Source: Zasmidium citrigriseum (taxonomy: Eukaryota > Ascomycota > Dothideomycetes > Mycosphaerellales > Mycosphaerellaceae). From it: DNA of 64,000 nt. The position numbers and the translations under genes are program-made. Positions 10,741 to 21,763 of the stretch are shown one piece after another. Position 1 is the stretch's first letter. Each line of letters opens with the position of its first letter. The notes below the pieces were generated by a model. It had not been told where the DNA came from, ran no database searches, and saw nothing but the letters and a program-made list of their open reading frames with translations. The DNA lies in assembly GCA_002786025.1 (NCBI GenBank), contig NHNW01000017.1:806001-870000 (forward strand). The letters are read 5' to 3'.

Positions 10741-12009
10741 TGCCAGTGTTTGGTACAGGCCAGACATGCAGCAGACGATGCCTCCCACGCCTTCGCAGCA
10801 CATCGCATGGCAAGGCATGGCACGCTCGTTATGTGTGCTGCGTCTGGGGGAGGTGCAGCAGCGGCGAGCGTAGGGCTGAAGGGGCATGCCCTCCCACCGC
10901 GCCGCTCGCCTCGCAGATGGCAGCGGTCCTGTGCGATGGGGTGTGGATCTAGGATGGAGAGGTCGTATGTGCCGACGGACGCTGCGTTAGAGCGAGAGGG
11001 CCGGGCAGCCGGCCAGACGCTACTGGCAGCAGAACCCAGCTCCCTGGAGCGGGAGACGATTTAGTTAGCGCTAACAAGGGAGGCAGAGGCTCTGTGGATG
11101 CGGGCTGCAGGCGGGCGATCTGCCTCGATGACGGAGCAGCGTCAGGCTGGAAGTTTTGTTCCGCCGCCCGTGGGAGGGCTGGTGCGGATTGGTTTGGGCT
11201 GGTGCTGGCAGAGCTGCTCGGTGAGTGGCACGCCGGCCGGGTCTGTGTTGGTGTGGGCGCGCTGCTCCTCCGGCTCCCACACGCTGCATCCGCCTGGTTT
11301 CGCTGGTTTCGATGGCCGTCAGGGGCAATCCATGTCCCGTACGCCTTGGATCTTGTCACTCGCCGCTGGCCCCGGCGGATGGGCCTGGCGACGCCAGGGC
11401 TCCCAAATAACTCTGCTGGCGCCGTGTCCGAATCGCAGGTACCTATTGCCCCCATGCCCACGCCCATGCCCATGCGGGTGCCACTATCGTCCTGCACCGT
11501 TGGCGTTGTCATTGTCGGTGCTGCTCCTGCTGCTGCTTAAACACCCCGTCGCCCCGTCCAGCACGACCTGTGCTTGCATTGCTGTCCTGCCTTATCGATT
11601 GCTGCAATAATCACCGCCTGCCTGCCTGCGCACCGCACTCACCGCAGTGGAACCTCGCTCGACCGCGCGCCCTCACGACCGCCCGCCGCTGCTGCTGCAC
11701 GCCGTCGATTGCATCTCCCATGTGCGACCACCCCTAACCTCGCCGTCGATACCTAGTACGCCCGCCTGCGTCACATCACTCTATCTGACGCCCGAATTAC
11801 GAGTATAATAATATTCGCTCCCTGCTGCCAGCGCCTGCCCGCTATTTGCCCTGCGTCGTGAATGTTTCCACTGCTTGACCGCTCAATCCGCATTCAACAC
11901 TAAAACACACCACGCCGCCACTGCCACTGCTTGCTCCAGCCCTCTCTGCCTGGTACAACTCTACCTCTCTCCCTCCAAGGCCAATCCAGTGCCGCAACCC
12001 TCATCCACC
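10741..12009. other. Long upstream region of the MFS transporter gene
   Basis: No convincing gene. The sequence is GC-rich up to about 11,750 and C-rich close to the ATG at 12010, as is common in fungal 5' leaders. Open frames here overlap on both strands and show no domain. Confidence 0.5.
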
Positions 12010-13964
12010 ATGTCGCACCGCCAATACGCAAGTCGGCAAGACCCCAAAGCTTTCCCCTTTCGGCAGCTACTGGTACTAGGTAAGTACATGCACCACGAGC
12101 TATCCTCCGCCTCCACATTTTCTGACTGTGCTCAGGCCTCTGCCGAATATGCGAACCGATCGCCTTCATGTCGATTTTCCCCTACATCTACTACATGATC
12201 GAATCCTTCAACATCACCAACGACCAAAACCGAATCGCCCTCTACGCCGGTCTCGTTACCTCAGTGTTCGCAGGTGCAGAATGCTTGGGTGCAGGATTCT
12301 GGGGAGGTCTGAGCGACCGCATCGGCCGCAAGCCCGTCCTGATGACGGGTTTGGCAGGTACAGGTCTCAGCATGCTGATGTTCGGCTTTGCGCCGAATCT
12401 AGCCGTGGCCCTGATTGCTCGTGCGGTTGGAGGTGCATTGAATGGCAATATCGGTGTCCTTCAGACGACGGTGAATGAGGTGGTCAAGGTCGAAGCGCAC
12501 CAGGCGCGAGCATATGCAATCATGCCCACAGTCTGGTGCATGGGATCTTTCATCGGAGCTGGCTTGGGAGGTGGACTCGCCGACCCCGTGCGAAACTACC
12601 CGGGCGTCTTCCACCCAGGCACGATCTTCGACAAATTCCCATATCTCCTCACGAACCTGGTCTGCACTGGAGTTGTCGTGGTCAGCATGATAGTAGGATT
12701 CCTGTTCCTGGAAGAGACGCACGAAGATTTGAAATACAAGAGAGACGTGGGTCTTGAGATTGGAGACAGGATTCTGAGCTGCTTCATGAGAGCGCCCAAG
12801 GACTGGATCTCCAGCAGCAAAGAGGCAATGACCGACGAGACACTCGTTTTGATCGACGACCTGCCTCCGGACTACCGCAGCACGGCATCCTCCCCAGAGC
12901 TCTCTCCAACCTCAGTCGCAGGTCTACCACCACCTGCCTACCGATCGATCGACGGCTCTCCTCGGAACTCCCTCACGGCCTCCAACGAAGACTTGGCAGC
13001 ACTCGACGTCGAAGAAGCCCTCACCCGCACACAGCAACAATCCAAGGCTAAGGCCGGCGTTAAGAACGCCTTCACGAAGCAAGTGGTGTTGAATATTGTC
13101 GGCTATGGTATTCTCGCTTAGTAAGTTGATGCGCATCTAATGCACGCATGTGCCATGGTCAGACGCTAACGCAGGTCCAACAGCCACACCATCTCGTGCG
13201 AACAACTCCTGCCCGTGCTTCTGAGCATGCCCAAATCCGACACCCCACCGCACCTTCCCTTCAAGTTCACCGGCGGCTTCGCGCTTTCCACAAAGACGAT
13301 TGGCGGAATCCTCTCCGTGCAGGGCATCATCCAAATGATAGCGACCATTGTGGTGTTCCCCTGGGTCAACCGCCGGATTGGAAGTCTCTGGACGTATCGC
13401 AGCGTGGTGATGTCCTACCCATTGCTGTACCTCCTGGTACCATACATATCCCTCGCACCTGACTCGCTCAAGCTCCCCTTCGTATACGGAGCTCTAGTGT
13501 GGAAGGTGACGGCACAGGCATTTGCTTTCCCATCAAGCAGCATCATGCTTGCAAACTCGGCGCCATCCAGCAAAGTGCTAGGAACCCTAAACGGCGCCGG
13601 AGCCTCAGCGGCAAGCGCGTGTCGAGCAGTCGGCCCAACCGTCTCCGGCCTCCTCCAATCTGCTGGTCTCTCCATCGGCACCCTCGGCCTTCCCTGGTGG
13701 GTCAACGTCTGCATCGCAGCAATTGGAGCAGTTATCAGCATCTTCATGATTGAAGAGAAGCGCCGCACCTTCGAGTCCGAAAAGGAGGTCCCAGAACCCC
13801 TCCCAGCAGCCTCCGACGTCGCCGGCACCGCTGAGTATGGCTCAGGGATGGTGGCCGCCGCCGAGAGCAATGAGAACCTCCTTTCCACCGCCCCCTCATC
13901 ACCTTTACTCGTCCGATTCTCCTTGGACATCCGACGACATTCTCGCGGCGACAGTAGAGCATAG
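12010..13964 (+). CDS. Major facilitator superfamily transporter, DHA1-like
   Basis: Three exons, 12010-12079, 12136-13120 and 13184-13964, join in frame to give 611 aa. The start has a good fungal context (CCACCATGTCG). The product is an MFS antiporter of the fungal drug/ZIF-like type. TM1 includes LCRICEPIAFMSIFPYIYYM. The MFS signature GGLSDRIGRKPVL lies at about residue 82, between TM2 and TM3. A long cytoplasmic loop (about residues 235-335) rich in Ser, Pro and Asp separates two six-helix halves; the second half starts near KNAFTKQVVLNIVGYGILAYHTISCEQLLPVLL. A cytosolic Ser-rich tail ends the protein. The substrate cannot be read from sequence; relatives export drugs or move metals. It converges with the Zn2Cys6 regulator gene. 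Confidence 0.9.
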
Positions 13965-14860
13965 TAGGCCGGATGCCCCGACGACACACAGAAACGAAGA
14001 ACGACACTTTTTTGCTTTTGGGCAACCTGGCCCCTTGTGTGATTACGAGCGAAACTTTATTGGGACGGCTATCTGAGCGACAACACTTTTTGATATACCT
14101 ACATCGAGCATCGATACACCGGCGCCGTCGATTTTTCTGAGTGAGAAGGGGAGATGGAAACAAGGATTGGGGGTTGTGACTCACGTTACATTTTGGGAGA
14201 GAGACTTCTGGTGTTATTGGGATTGGGATTGGATAACTACTGGGAGGCTGTCTGGGCGACTTTTTGTGTTTTTTCATTCTCCCAGCATTGGACCAGGCGC
14301 TCTATGATACCCTTGGGCAGTATACTGCTCCAGCTAGCCAGCCCCGAGCGAGAGCTTGTTGTGATAAGTACGAAACGGATGAAATCGAAAAGATTAAAAT
14401 TACAACTCATACCATTCCTCGTCAGTCTCTTCGTAAGTGAGGAACTCAACCAACGTGATCTCGCAGGACATGAGTAAGTCCTTCAACAAGATGAGCTGAT
14501 GCGACATCATCATTCAGTCATGTCTGCCGTATCGATACATGCCATGTCATGGACACTCACCCCCTTTTCATCCACCTCGCGTGACCACTTTCCCATCCCT
14601 CGTCATCACACATACACGCGAAACAGCAAAGAAAACAAGCGCGATACCCGCTTGGCTCTGCATATGCATACATCATCCTGCAAGATTACCTCCAGCCTTG
14701 CAATTTAATCTCTGCGCTTTCGAAACGGCCATGTTCGGTTCGAAACGAAGCCAGCATCTGCATGCCTTGGACGTGCTCCGGGGATCCCAGGTCCCAGAGC
14801 CGGGAACATCAAATCTTGGTCCCATCCCAGATCCCAAACGTCCACGCTGCATCGGTTTCT
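13965..14860. other. Convergent intergenic region
   Basis: This holds the 3' ends of the MFS gene (plus) and the Zn2Cys6 gene (minus). I see no gene. Frames that start here and run into 15 kb are shadows of the regulator's last exon. Confidence 0.6.
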
Positions 14861-17800
14861 TCAGTACCCCGTTCCGTTTCCACCGCCACCACCGCCACCG
14901 CTTCCAAAGAAAAAGGTATCGAAAAGTTCGCCGTTGGCTTCCCATGCGCCGCTGCCATCATAGCCTCCGTTCCCGAAGCCGAGATCGAAGGAGAAGTCCC
15001 CTGTTCCTCCACCTGACCCGGGATTGCTGTTGTTATGTTGACCCCAGAAACCCCCCGCATTCGGGTCTGCGACGGGGAAATCGTTCAGAAAGTCGAGATT
15101 GTCGAAGGAGAAGTCCGGCTGGGATTGGGAGATGGTGTCGGCGAAGGGCGCGTAGGGCTGTTGGTTGGCGGTTTGGTAGGAGATGCTGTTGCTGGGCGTG
15201 CGGTGCAGCGCTGGGTATGCGCCTTCGGTGCTTTGGGGACTCGTGTTGCTTGCGGGAGACATGGCGGCGGGAGGGGGAGGAGCTGGTTCGGCGCCTCGCA
15301 TGTGGACGTTCGGGAGTGTGATCTTAGGTTGGTGGGTTAGAGGGCGCGAGGCGATTTCTTCCTCAGAGAAGAGGTCTTTGAGGTTCATGTCGAACTTGGG
15401 CATGGGCCGTCTAGGTTCTGTGGGGCGGTTCTGAGTGGGGGCTCGAGGGACGGTGTTGTTGTTGGCGAAGTAGCCTTCTGCGCTATTGTTGCTCAGCCTC
15501 TGCGTGCCCAGAGTAGAGGCGTTCCCGAAGCCTGTGCCAAATCGCTTTTAGCATGTGATTGCCAGATCGGGTAAGACGAGGGACCCTTAGTCTTGAGGGA
15601 GGTGAATGTCAGGATCCCCCAAGACATGTCTCGTGCTTACCAGTGGTACTCATCACCATGGATATGGTGGCTTTGCTCATGCGAACAAACGCATCTCGGC
15701 ACGCCTCTGCCGGCGGACACGTTTCCGACAGATCGCTCAATACAGAAGTCGCAGCCAGGACTGTGAAATCGACGTCATCAATCGTGAGTTGCGAGCGGAC
15801 CAAGGTCGAATGCCAGATGGCGTAGAGGAAGGATATGCCTGTTAGTGATGAATTGGTCAGCTCCAGATATCTGAGTCAGGTGGAATCATCACTTACCGCT
15901 CATGAATAGGTGATGGGTAGCGAGGAATGTGTAGTTAACGAGTTTCAGTCGATGAAGCTGGCGGTAGATCTTCAGAACGGTCTGGCCTGCTTGAGCGACT
16001 TTGAGAAAGACGATCTGTTTGTCTTCTTCGTGTTCCATATTGACCGCGCCTGGACTCTGCACATCATCCCCAGTGGCGGGGCTGAGCTCGTTCGCGAGCG
16101 GTTCTGGGACCGATAACGACTGCCTGTAGAGCATGATGACGGCTTGCCAGTAATTTAATTCCAGGAAGAGCGGGTTGAACTTCACTCCCGTCTGGAATGG
16201 CTGCGGCGCACTCCCTTTCCACTCCACCAGTTTCATGTCGATATGTTGACGCCACTCGCGAAAGGATCTGAACTTTTGCAGAAAAGGCGACTCGAGATTC
16301 GACTGCACGAAGCCGTTGTTATGATGAGCCCCCATTTGACGAGCTTGATCAGCTTGCCGATGTTGGAGGACTTGCAAGATCTCCGACTGAAGTAACCGTA
16401 GTCGTATGTAGTGCCGACTGACGAGCTTATAGCTGGGCACCTCCTCGGTATTTGGAGGCTTGAGGAATCCCGATGGTGTTATGTAGACATCGTCGAGCAA
16501 ACTTGGGAATTCGGCCGTGACGACAGCCTCGTTGATGGAGACTGGTCTACCAACACATGAGGATACCAATCGGTCCAAGTTGAAGACGCACCACCAAAGC
16601 CTCCTCCTGAGATCTCTCGTCCATTGCTTCCTACCAAGACCGCTAGATGTAGGTTCCCCGACGTCCGGATGAGTCGCTCGTTCATCGAGTTCATGGTCGA
16701 TGTCCTCGAAATGAAGCCCAAGGTCGATGCTCAGACGTACCGCCACACCAATGATATACCACAATCCAGGAGCCACCGGTCTGAGTAAAGCCAGGCCGGC
16801 AAGGAGCAGAACAGCTTGAAGCTCCTCCAGTCCTCCGCCCACTCCTTCAGCGGCTGGCGACGATCCCAGAAAGCTCTCGAGGTGGATTATAGCAGACGAG
16901 TGGTACTCTTCAGGCTGATGCTGATGATTCGCCAGCCGCTGTCGTTTACTACTCGGGGGTCTCGATCCATTGTTTGAAGTTTCAGTCGCAGACATCGTCT
17001 GTTCCACGTTCGAAGAATCCATGATAATCCCGGACCCAATCGCAAAGACTATGTTCAACATGTAAAGCTCTCTCGCAGTCCGCTTCTTGGGGTCTGTGGC
17101 ATATACTCTCTCGAAGAGTGCCATGAACTCCCCTCGATGCAGCACAGGTATCTGCGGATTAGCATGTTCAAAGTAGAGCTCCGTCAATCTCGAGCCCAGA
17201 TCCTTCTCCGGAAATGGCGCCGGCTTGATCGTTGGTTTCGAATGCAGTCCGAAGAACGAGTCCCTCATCGTCGTCCCCCCAGCAGCAGCTTCCCCCAAAG
17301 GTGGCCTTGAGCCCTTCGATCCTCCTTTCTCAGACGGCGTAGGAGTCTGATTCACAGATCGCTTAACCGCCGCGAAGACCACCCTCGCAAAAGAGATGCC
17401 CGAAGTCGAGCCTAAGAATCGTGAATCTGAAGCACCTTGCACCGACACCATACCAACATCATTGACCAGCTTATCGAGCCGTTCGCTGTCGTCCCGAGCT
17501 TTGAGAGCCGGATCCAACATACTTCTATCATCGTGTTGCGGCACTTCTCGTTTCACGGGTTTCTGCGGTGGTGTGCCTTCCTCCTGGATAGGGAACGGAA
17601 CATTGATACCAGGCTTGATCGTCTCGCTGATAGCGAAGTCGTCGCTCGGTGGCGGGAAGGGGATGTTGGCGCTCGCGAGGATGGCTTCCAGGTTGTTGAC
17701 TCGGGTTTCCAGGTAGTACACATCTAGAAGGTAACGTAAGTCAATTGTCCACACCGCAAAGGTAAAGAAGGGGTAAGGAAGGTAGACTTACAACTTCTGG

Positions 17801-18104
17801 GAATCTCTCTTTTGCTCACTGGATCGAAACCAACACACCTCACACCGGCCTTGTCGCAATTCGTGCATTTCGGCAATTTTTGATCGCAACGATTCTAAGA
17901 CAATCATCAGCAAAAGACTGTATGAGTAAGAATATAGATAGATGAGTATCTTACCTTCCGATTCCTGCACCGATTACAAGCACTCACATTCCGAAAATTC
18001 GTCGTCGAAGCACCGCCCTCCGTCCCAGGCGACCCCGCCGTATTCGACGCATCATCATCCAAAAGACCCTCGCCTTCACGTTCTCGCTTCTTCGGTGGAG
18101 GCAT
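14861..18104 (-). CDS. Zn2Cys6 transcription factor with fungal-specific regulatory domain
   Basis: Five exons, 18104-17955, 17894-17792, 17723-15897, 15838-15641 and 15531-14861, join in frame to give 982 aa. The binuclear zinc cluster is split by intron 1 and is complete only after splicing: Cys 43, 46, 53, 60, 63 and 70 in the spacing C-x2-C-x6-C-x6-C-x2-C-x6-C. The linker KREIPRSYVYYLETRVNNLEAIL resembles the PPR1/Gal4-type linker and dimerising coil. The middle (about 270-560) is the fungal TF domain, with GLHFEDIDHE and RRRLWWCVFNLDRLVSSCVGRP. The C-terminus is low in complexity: acidic-aromatic segments (FSFDNLDFLNDFP) that could activate transcription, then a glycine run. Targets are unknown; the convergent MFS transporter is a possible but unproven one. 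Confidence 0.9.
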
Positions 18105-18579
18105 GGTCCAATCGCCCGGCGGGTGGTTCGGCCAAGCCCTGCCTTGCTGTCACGAGAGAGGGAAGTGGAAGAGGCGGCGGGCTCCGACAGCAAGGGCAAC
18201 AGGTCAGAACATATGGCTGCGCTGCTACCGGTCGTGCATGCTTTTTCTGGGGATCCGTGGCACGGGATTTGGTGCTTCTGTGGAAGTTGCGCTTTGGTGG
18301 TGAAGGGTTGCTTTGCCAAATCATGTTGGAGGTGCTTATCGCGAGGTTGATAGTGTGACCAAACTCCACACGTCACGGGCCTGAGGCATCAACGGGATGA
18401 GCTGGGATGAGGACTTTCACTTATGGCTTTGCTTTCACACACGTTGAAGAAGTATACATAGACTGGAATATATCGCTCGAATGCATTGTCCATTACACAA
18501 AGTAGCACTGGGGTATCTCGGCCCAAAACTCCCTGCAAAAGAAAACACCTTCACATCTCGGAACTCATATCGCATGCCC

Positions 18580-20474
18580 TCAGGGCTTCATCAGACCCCC
18601 GGGATCGAATAGTATCATATCATCAGGCTGCCCGTTCGATGGAGGCAACGGAGAGGAGGCAGCTCGCTCGCTGCGGCTGCGATTGAGAATCTCTTGCAGA
18701 GATACCGCAGTTCGGTCCGTCGTCCGACCGTGTGAGAGTAGGCCACCCACGTCGTCGAGCTCGATGTCTTCAGACCAGTTATTTCCGCTTGCAGGTGCGG
18801 AGCCATACGGACGTCGTGGTCCAGCATCAGACTGCTGAAGAGGCGCCAACGCTGGCGTCATAGTGTATACCTCTGCTGGCCCAAGCAGCCCTCCTGCATC
18901 CTGTAGCGACACTTGCGTATCATGGCGCTCTAATCTTGGACTGGGAACCCCAACTGGAGGATTTCGAGATCGAGAGCGGCTGTTAGAGGGTCTTTAACAA
19001 CTTACGTTAGCATGGTGTCTGCACTTTTGAGGGGATTTTTGATGACTGACCTTGGTGATGCACTTCTCTCTCCACCCCTCAATCTCTCCCCAACATCCCG
19101 CAAGAACGCACGAGCTTCGGAACGAGAATGGTGATGACGGTGTTGGGTCGCAAAGTCCTGCGTTGAGATAGTATGAGGGCCGACTTCCTCATCCACTGCT
19201 GGAGGCCGTGAGAAGGCCTTGGAACGTTCATTGTGCTCGAGCAGGTTGCCGACATCAAAAAAGCTCACACTCCTCGTTGTGGATGGTGATGGTGGTATGA
19301 CTTGAAAGGGGTTCTTGTGCAGAGAATCATCGCTGTCGTTGCTGCTTCCTTCCTCTGCTCTTGCGTCAATTGGAGACCGAATGTGCTCTTGATGAGGACT
19401 TCGCATCGGCGACTGAGGTGCAGGCAGGGCAGGAGGGGCAGGTCGTGGTGATGTGGCTTCTTTGTGCTGTAGGTGATCGGGCAATCTGCCGCAGCCAAGC
19501 GTTCGAAATAGGTCTTCGTCACTGTCGATGGTCTGTAGTGCAACTAATGTCGGTCTCCGCGTCGACACCCGATCTATGCTATCCGATACGCTGAACGTCT
19601 TGTACTTGTTCTTCTTTGTACCTTTGTCTCGCAGGAATGAGCCGAGTATAACCGCATTGGAAACCGATGCGGATGCAAGAATCTCGCAAGATGCCCAAAC
19701 CGTGCGGTACTGTTGTCGCCCATGATGGTCGATTACCATGGGCATCCGGGTCGCTGTTATGCCAATCATGATTATTGATAAGCTGAACAAAAAGACCATT
19801 TGCAGCTTGCGTTTCCAGCTTTGGCCAGAGTTGAGCACGACTGGGATCGGGAAGGCAATGAGGAGGATGTCTGTGACGATATCGCAAACGCCCATGGTAA
19901 GAAGTTGGGCGAACCCTTGTCGACAATGTGGTCCTGGGTCGGGGATGACCTGCCAGTAGTGATCGAAGGGCTGGCATTCCGTCAAAGTAGCCACAACCAC
20001 CCCAGCAAAGGTCAGGAACAGGAAGATTCTAATGACTTGAAGCATGATCTCCCAGCTCCGTCGCCAAACTCTGATCGTAATCCGCTTGAGGAACTCAGAA
20101 ACGGTGAGCTTGCTGATCCAGATGAACATGGCGTAGAAGATGCGTGCAGCCAGCACTAATCTCGAGCCGATTTCCTTATGGTAGATCTTGATTTCTGAGT
20201 AGGTATGGCCAGTCGTGTCGACATTATTCGTTCCGTATATTAGAACAAAGTGTATGAAAATCATCCGGATGAACAGCGGGATCAGCGAAATCATCATGAT
20301 CCAGTCCTCTCGAAAGAGCCTGTTGCTTCTGACTTTGCGCCCGCATAATCTCGTGAGGATGATGACGGCCGCGAAACTGGTGCACCACCATGAGAAGAGC
20401 ACCGTAGGCCAGTTCTCCAGTCGACTTCGAGGCTCCGGCGGCGCGGTGCCCCAGAGCGCTCGTTCGTCGAGCAT
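18580..20474 (-). CDS. Seven-helix rhodopsin-like integral membrane protein (PTH11-like group)
   Basis: Two exons, 20474-19006 and 18940-18580, join in frame to give 609 aa; the 65-nt intron has a CTAAC branch site. Seven hydrophobic segments lie within about residues 25-290: VLFSWWCTSFAAVIIL, WIMMISLIPLFIRMIF, LVLAARIFYAMFIWI, IFLFLTFAGVVVATL, GVCDIVTDILLIAFPI, QMVFLFSLSIIMIGI and a last one near NAVILGSFL. The charged loops and the CQPFDHYW and CDIVTDILLI segments fit the fungal rhodopsin-domain family, to which PTH11-like receptors belong. No CFEM domain is present. The cytosolic tail of about 310 residues is Ser/Pro-rich and repeats a short D-x-G-G/N-L-L/M motif (see findings). Receptor function is inferred from the family; the ligand is unknown. 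Confidence 0.85.
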
Positions 20475-21763
20475 CTCGAGGGTCCGCTGTAGGGTAGCAC
20501 ACGGCCCCTAGAGGGCGTGCGCCAGGCGGCGTCCTGAGCAGTCTGCAGTCTCCAGAAGTGTGTTATCTCGGCGAGTGATGTCGAAGTGCTGACTCTCCCG
20601 GATATGACGAAGCCGCTGCCCAGCCGCCTTTCATCATCGCGTCCCGTCACCGCAGCATGCGCAGAAGAGAAGTCAAGCCAGGTCGAGGAGGTCAAAGGCC
20701 GTCAGGCTGGGACACGAAATGTCGAGGGTGAAAGAAAGAAGATGCGCCGCCGCCGCCGAGATCAGAAGGTGTTGTGCAACCGAGATCCTTCGAGAGTGCG
20801 CAGAGAGGTAGGTGGTGGTGTGCCACGATAAGGTGCCTCGCTTGGTGCCGAAACCTCCCACCAGACTAACCTCCCCAACTTGGCTCCACTGGCCTTGATA
20901 ACGCTGCGTGCGCAGGAATCCACGCGCTCGGCCGTAAAACAGCCGCTGGCGCTCGTGCCTGCTAGTACGGAAATCTGGAGATTGGCGCGAAGAAAACCAT
21001 GTAGCAGTTCGTATTGCTATCTTGAATGTTGGCCGCGGGTTTGGATGGTTCAAAGACAGTGTCCTCGACGGAGAGAGACAGAGCTGCAGGGACGGGGCAA
21101 CGACTGGAGGCGATCAGCGTCCGCTGGGTGGTGGCGTGCAGCCAACGTGAGGAGAGCCATCCCGCTCGGCCCAGCGCGTCTCGACCGCGGCGCAGCGCAG
21201 CATGAGCACTTGTCCTTGGCCTGGGCATTGGCAGAGTGTTATCGCTTCCAATTGATGGCCTTGCAGCTTCGTGTCAGCGCTATTTTCGAGTCTCTCTGGT
21301 GCTTGGGCTGCCAGGCAAGTGTCTTCGACAAAGTGAGGTGGTGAACGGTATCCGAGCGTGAGTTTCCACGTGGGAAGAGTGGGGCCCTCTGTTGCACCTT
21401 CTTTGCGCTGCCCAGGAACCGCAGACTCGGAACAACCTCTGAAAGGGCAAGGATGAAGGCGCCATCAACTGTATTCGAACCCAATCTGTTACAAGGAGAG
21501 CGTCTGTTGCAAACTGCCGACTCGGAAAGGTATCCACTCCCTGTCTACGAAGCAAGGCATGGGCAGGGACGCCAGGAAAGGCAAATCCGTGAACAGGTGT
21601 TCGTCCACTCCTCGAGCAAGGCACTATTCTGAGAACGTGGCACGACATAGACGACATCAGCCTTACCTTGGACTTCGTACATGCAGTCTGCATGAAGAGA
21701 ACCGATCAATGATATTAACATCCTCCAAAGTCGTTCGTTTTTGAGCCCAACTGTAGGCACCGT
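20475..21763. other. Intergenic region with no gene seen
   Basis: About 1.3 kb of normal-composition DNA between the 7-TM gene (its promoter side) and the 3' end of NCL1. Open frames on both strands lack domains and overlap. Confidence 0.5.

Noticed and set aside
10949..11512. Minus-strand frame of 187 codons and plus-strand frame of 170 codons
   Set aside because: Mutual shadows in GC-rich leader DNA upstream of the MFS gene; Pro/Ser/Arg-rich without domain.
14539..15321. Plus-strand frame of 260 codons
   Set aside because: Arg/His-rich frame antisense to the last exon of the Zn2Cys6 regulator.
18941..19005. A 26-nt intron ending at 18980 in the 7-TM gene
   Set aside because: Too short for a fungal spliceosomal intron; the in-frame acceptor at 18941 gives 65 nt with a branch site.
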